Shown here piece after piece: positions 60,557-64,000 of a DNA stretch of 64,000 nucleotides. Position 1 is the stretch's first letter. Every line of letters starts with the position of its first letter. This stretch comes from FEN-1139 sp964396375 (GTDB taxonomy: Bacteria; Myxococcota_A; Polyangia; Polyangiales; Polyangiaceae), in the NCBI GenBank assembly GCA_964396375.1, contig CAYNEY010000020.1, forward strand, positions 1-64,000, written 5' to 3'. The position numbers and the translations under genes were made by a program. The notes beneath the pieces are model-generated. The model saw only the letters and a program-made list of their open reading frames with translations, made no database searches and was not told the DNA's origin.

Positions 60557-60938
60557 GCCAGAGATCAATATCACGCCGCTGGTCGACGTGGTGCTGGTTC
60601 TACTCATCATCTTCATGGTCATCACGCCCGCACTAGCTGAGGGCGACCAGATAACCCTGCCCATGGTCGAGAGCGCTGACGCCAAATCCAAGGCGAACAA
60701 CGCCATCGACGTGGGGCTGGTGGCCAATGGTAACGTGCTTTTGGACAAGGTTACCATCACCCCGGCGGACCTTGAAGCGCGCCTGCGCGAGGAGCATGCG
60801 CGGGATCCAAAACGTCCGCTCTTGCTCAAGTCAGATGAGAGCGTTCCGTACCAACGAGTTCGGGATACCCTGGCTCTGGTGGAGCGGATTGGGATCCGGA
60901 ATGTGTCACTGAAGGTCAATGAGAAGAAGCGCGACTGA
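60513..60938 (+). CDS. ExbD/TolR biopolymer transport protein, first copy
   Basis: 141 residues from ATG 60513, overlapping the end of exbB by 44 bases. EINITPLVDVVLVLLIIFMV carries the conserved membrane Asp in the proton path. The periplasmic part ends in the TolR/ExbD fold (LLKSDESVPYQRVRDTLALV). It is predicted to work with ExbB and TonB. Confidence 0.92.
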   Translation: MRTRQKPNSRVKLPEPEINITPLVDVVLVLLIIFMVITPALAEGDQITLPMVESADAKSKANNAIDVGLVANGNVLLDKVTITPADLEARLREEHARDPKRPLLLKSDESVPYQRVRDTLALVERIGIRNVSLKVNEKKRD

Positions 60939-60967
60939 GCTTATAGCAAGCAGGAACCGAGGTCGAT

Positions 60968-61417
60968 ATGGGAATGAACGTTGGGGCGTGCGGCGGAGGC
61001 AAGAAGCACCCGCCTGCACGTCCTCAGATCAACATCACACCGCTGGTCGATGTGGCCCTGGTGGTGCTCATCATCTTCATGGTCGTAACCCCGATGATGC
61101 TGAAAACCTTCTCGATTCACCTCCCGAAGAAGCCTGATCCGGATCGGAGTGCGGAGCTAAACGAGGGCTTCGAGAAAGAGCACCCTTTGGTCATGACTCT
61201 GGCGCGTTCTGGAGAGATTCGCATCAATCGGGTCGTGGTGTCCCAAACCGACCTCCCTGACCGCTTGCCGCGCATGCTGGCGGCCGCCAGTCAGAAGGTC
61301 CTGTTTTTCGATGCGGAGGACGGGACTCCTTACGGTAGTGCGGTTGCAACACTGGACGCCGCGCGGCGCGCGGGGGCGAAATCGATCGCGATCGCGACGC
61401 AGCGTATCGCCTACTGA
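60968..61417 (+). CDS. ExbD/TolR biopolymer transport protein, second copy
   Basis: 149 residues. MGMNVGACGGGKKHPPARPQ precedes INITPLVDVALVVLIIFMVV with the essential Asp. The periplasmic domain (VMTLARSGEIRINRVVVSQT ... VLFFDAEDGTPYGSAVATLD) differs clearly from the first copy. Two ExbD subunits beside one ExbB is common in TonB systems with heteromeric motors. It starts 29 bases after the first copy. Confidence 0.92.
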   Translation: MGMNVGACGGGKKHPPARPQINITPLVDVALVVLIIFMVVTPMMLKTFSIHLPKKPDPDRSAELNEGFEKEHPLVMTLARSGEIRINRVVVSQTDLPDRLPRMLAAASQKVLFFDAEDGTPYGSAVATLDAARRAGAKSIAIATQRIAY

Positions 61418-61513
61418 GTTGCCCTAGTTCGTCTCCTCACATTTGGTTGCCCCTTGGGAATGAGCTTGTGGCTCGAGCGGCCCATGCTCGCTTCAGAAGC
61501 GAAAAGTCTATCC

Positions 61514-64000
61514 ATGCGACACCGCAAATCGATCAGCGTCTGGCTCGGTGCCTTGTGCATCTCCTCCTTCGCCAATGGGCAAGAAGCCCCGACAGCTCCG
61601 CCAGCCGAGCCCTCATCCCCCACGCAACCCCCTGCCGAGGGCGAAGCGCCTTCTCAACCTCCCGCACCGCCGTCCGCGCCTGGGGCTCCAGAACCGTCGG
61701 TACCGAGCCAACCGGCACCTGTGCCGCCGTCCGCGCCTGGGGCTCCAGAACCGTCGGTACCGAGCCAACCGGCACCTGTGCCGCCGTCCGCGCCCGTGGT
61801 TCCCGAGGCTGGTGCGGGGACGCCAGGGGGTGCAGATGAGGGTGAAGTGACCACCGAGGACGACCAGGACGCGGAGACGGTCACGATACCCGTCGAGTCG
61901 ACCGACGACCCAGAAGACAGCGCCGCGCTGGCCAACGATGAAGAAGTCGAGGCGGACGATGCAGACGAGGGTCTTGCGGGTGACGAGGAGGAAGTCGACA
62001 TCACCCGGCCGCCTGCACGTGGGATGGGTGCCGTCGCGGGGATTATCCTCGATCCGGTAACCTCCGAACCACTGATGGAGGTTGCTGTCACGATCACGGA
62101 TGCGAAGGGCAAGAAGGTGGAGGTGGTGAGCGATCTGGAGGGGCGTTACCGGGCCGATCTGCCCCCAGGGAAAGTTACGCTACGCGCGTTCGTCGACGGC
62201 TACCGACCGGTGCGGATGGACCAGGTCGTGGTCGTGCGTGGTGCCATCACTAACCTGCCGCTCTCTCTCGAGACCGACACAGAGCAAGCCGCTGAGGAGG
62301 AGTTCGTGGTGGAGGCTGAGCTGGCTCAATCCAGTGTAGAGGGCCAGATCCTCGAGCGACAACGCTCGGTGCAAGCCAAGGACGCCATTGGTCGCGCCGA
62401 GATCGCGAAGAGCCCGGCGGCCAATGCCGCTCAGGCCGCTCAACGTGTGGTCGGCGCGAATATCGTGGATGGCCGCTTCGTATACGTGCGTGGGCTCGGG
62501 GAGCGGTACACCAACGGTTTGCTCAATGGGTCGCCGGTTCCGAGCCCGGAGCCCGATCGTGCTGCGGTTCCTCTCGATCTCTTCCCTTCGCTCGTGCTTG
62601 AATCAGTGTCGATCAGCAAGACCTTCACGCCGGACATGCCCGCCGACTTCGCGGGCGGTTCCGTGAACATCGTGACCCGGACCATCCCGGACAAGTTTCT
62701 GTTTGGAGCGTCGGTCACGGGCGGCTACCGAGTGGGCACAACCTTTCACGAGCGCCTCAACTACCGGGGTAGCGCGACTGATTTTCTTGGGTTTGACAAC
62801 GGGCTGCGCGCACTGCCACGCAGCCTCCCCGGAGACTACAGCCTTGGGCGAACCAGCTCGCGACCAGATGGTGAAGGTGTGACCATCGAAGAGCGAGTGG
62901 CGGCGGGCCGCGCCATGAACACCTACATGACCACCACGGACTCGATCGCTCCTCCCGACCATGGCCTCAGCCTGGTGGTGGGCAACGGCTGGGATTTGGG
63001 CAACCAGCGGCGCATCGGAGCGGTCTTGGCCCTCCATTACTCTCGCAGTTTCCTGATCCGAGACGAGGTGCGTAGGGATTTTACGGCCAGCGCGGAAGAG
63101 TCGGACGGCAAGGTCGCGATGGTCGACTACGACTCGGAGCTGGGGCGAGAATCGGTGCGTGCCGGGGCCTACGGGAGCTTGGCCTACCAATTCTCGCCAC
63201 GCCACACCCTGCAGTTGACGGCTCTTGCCAGCCAGTTGTCCGACGATGATGCGGTAAACTACGGTGGATTCAACCGCTATCGTGCGACCAGTATTTCGGC
63301 TACGCGCTTGCGCTTCGTGAGCCGCAGTCTCTGGTACGGTCAACTCCGGGGTACCCACGAGCTGCCCGAGGCAAACCGTGGACAGCTCACCTGGAACCTC
63401 AATGTCTCGACGGCAGGACGCTACGAGCCCGACACCCGCGATACTGTTTACCAATACAACGCCGTCAGAAACTGGTGGGGGTATGTGGACGGTTCAGACA
63501 GTGGTAAGCATTTCTGGGCAGACCAGTCCGAGTTGGTTCGGGGTGGAGGACTCGATTACTCCCAGCCGCTCACTCGGTCCGAGGATGGCCCGAAGCTGAA
63601 GCTTGGTGGCCTGCTCAACTCCAAGGATCGGAAGTTCAGGGCTCGACGGTTCGCGCTTCGCCCGACTCTTCCGGCCACTCGCGCAGGACAGGTCTGCACC
63701 GGTGAGAGCCTCGATCCGCGGTGCGTGGACGGGCTCTTTCGGACGAGCCGTATCGACAGCGAGTTCAGCGACACGGGTCTCTTGTGGTTCAGCGAGTTCA
63801 CCCGCGGGAGCGACAGTTACGACGCGGGCTTGGATGTGTACGCGGGCTACGCGATGGCAGAGCTTCCCGTGACCACACGGCTGCGGGGGATAATCGGTGG
63901 ACGGTTGGAGGTGACTCGGCAGGAGGTTCTGCCGGCCAATCCACTTGGAATTGCGGAGGAAGTCGAGGATGCCAGCCTGCACAGCACTGATCTTCTCCCG
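61514..64000 (+). CDS. TonB-dependent outer-membrane receptor with N-terminal regulatory-like domain (3' end beyond window)
   Basis: 829 codons to the edge from ATG 61514. The signal is MRHRKSISVWLGALCISSFA. A Pro/Ser/Ala-rich segment with two 57-bp direct repeats and an acidic stretch precede a carboxypeptidase-regulatory-like domain (GMGAVAGIILDPVTSEPLME to YRPVRMDQVVVV). A TonB-box-like EEFVVEAEL follows, then the plug (GRFVYVRGLGERYTNGLLNG; FTPDMPADFAGGSVNI) and barrel strands. Linked to Pho genes and its own tonB/exb set, so it may import a phosphorus compound. The cargo is inferred from context only. Confidence 0.9.
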   Translation, partial: MRHRKSISVWLGALCISSFANGQEAPTAPPAEPSSPTQPPAEGEAPSQPPAPPSAPGAPEPSVPSQPAPVPPSAPGAPEPSVPSQPAPVPPSAPVVPEAGAGTPGGADEGEVTTEDDQDAETVTIPVESTDDPEDSAALANDEEVEADDADEGLAGDEEEVDITRPPARGMGAVAGIILDPVTSEPLMEVAVTITDAKGKKVEVVSDLEGRYRADLPPGKVTLRAFVDGYRPVRMDQVVVVRGAITNLPLSLETDTEQAAEEEFVVEAELAQSSVEGQILERQRSVQAKDAIGRAEIAKSPAANAAQAAQRVVGANIVDGRFVYVRGLGERYTNGLLNGSPVPSPEPDRAAVPLDLFPSLVLESVSISKTFTPDMPADFAGGSVNIVTRTIPDKFLFGASVTGGYRVGTTFHERLNYRGSATDFLGFDNGLRALPRSLPGDYSLGRTSSRPDGEGVTIEERVAAGRAMNTYMTTTDSIAPPDHGLSLVVGNGWDLGNQRRIGAVLALHYSRSFLIRDEVRRDFTASAEESDGKVAMVDYDSELGRESVRAGAYGSLAYQFSPRHTLQLTALASQLSDDDAVNYGGFNRYRATSISATRLRFVSRSLWYGQLRGTHELPEANRGQLTWNLNVSTAGRYEPDTRDTVYQYNAVRNWWGYVDGSDSGKHFWADQSELVRGGGLDYSQPLTRSEDGPKLKLGGLLNSKDRKFRARRFALRPTLPATRAGQVCTGESLDPRCVDGLFRTSRIDSEFSDTGLLWFSEFTRGSDSYDAGLDVYAGYAMAELPVTTRLRGIIGGRLEVTRQEVLPANPLGIAEEVEDASLHSTDLLP
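61667..61780 (+). repeat. Two 57-bp direct repeats in the receptor gene
   Basis: Two exact or near-exact 19-codon units (61667-61723, 61724-61780), followed by the start of a third, encode a Pro/Ser/Ala-rich segment beginning PPSAPGAPEP. Copy number may vary between strains. Confidence 0.85.

Noticed and set aside
1..64000. tRNA, rRNA, insertion sequence, integrase or prophage genes
   Set aside because: I looked for these by eye and saw none. Small structured RNAs could be missed without a covariance-model search.

Overview
The window looks like one scaffold of a draft genome from a high-GC Gram-negative bacterium, most likely a Myxococcota member of the Polyangia/Sorangiineae type. This rests on the DUF4215 cysteine-rich repeats and fibro-slime module, the many lipoproteins with long Gly-rich (GGAxQGG/GGAPGEGG) linkers, the paralogous ECF sigma cassettes, and a TonB-dependent receptor with an N-terminal carboxypeptidase-regulatory domain. 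The taxonomy is an inference from gene content. Two 100-N gaps (19514-19613 and 26259-26358) fall inside Gly-rich repeats. I see no rRNA, tRNA, CRISPR, insertion sequence or phage gene.

Region 1 (1-33000) is a plant cell wall, mainly pectin, degradation island. It holds secreted lipoproteins that each combine a lipobox, a low-complexity Gly-rich stalk and a catalytic or beta-helix domain: a beta-helix protein (1331), three Sde182/DUF1593 proteins (8053, 21468, 23507), a PL9 lyase (13281), three PL1 pectate lyases (14661, 18456, 29073), a PL1 remnant (9922), a lyase-like jelly-roll protein (28251), a GH27 alpha-galactosidase (31011) and a DUF4215/fibro-slime protein (11245). Two related ECF sigma/membrane-protein cassettes (16869-18252 and 26722-28078) and two related outer-membrane-like proteins (15895, 20251) are interspersed. 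Housekeeping genes here are a nitroimidazole-resistance-type flavoprotein, mutM and an amino acid permease.

Region 2 (33004-41979, minus strand) is a tightly packed operon I cannot match to a described system. It opens with a very large CBM2/HExxH-metalloprotease/Cys-rich protein. The lipoprotein signal of that protein is separated from its body by a run of ten C, a one-base frameshift. It continues through four tandem paralogous lipoproteins with constant ends and hypervariable middles, three of them preceded by an identical-architecture 10-codon mini-ORF. Two further Cys-rich lipoproteins follow, and the operon closes with a matrixin-like membrane-anchored metalloprotease.

Region 3 (42104-49368) has ppsR, an MFS exporter, a cytoplasmic GH31 glycosidase, and an overlapping pair consisting of a Tat-exported DUF362 lipoprotein and a lipoprotein with four CxxCH/CxxxxCH motifs. 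Two small related genes of unknown function (49072, 49571) lie at its right end.

Region 4 (49500-64000) is a phosphate-starvation locus: pstSCAB-phoU-phoB-phoR, then an OprO/P-like porin, tonB, exbB (frameshifted by an apparent 11-base deletion), two exbD genes and a TonB-dependent receptor running off the right edge. 11-bp-period GTCAC repeats resembling Pho boxes lie before pstS, before the porin and in the 49369-49624 intergenic region. High-affinity phosphate uptake, its sensor pair and an energised outer-membrane importer are therefore probably co-regulated.
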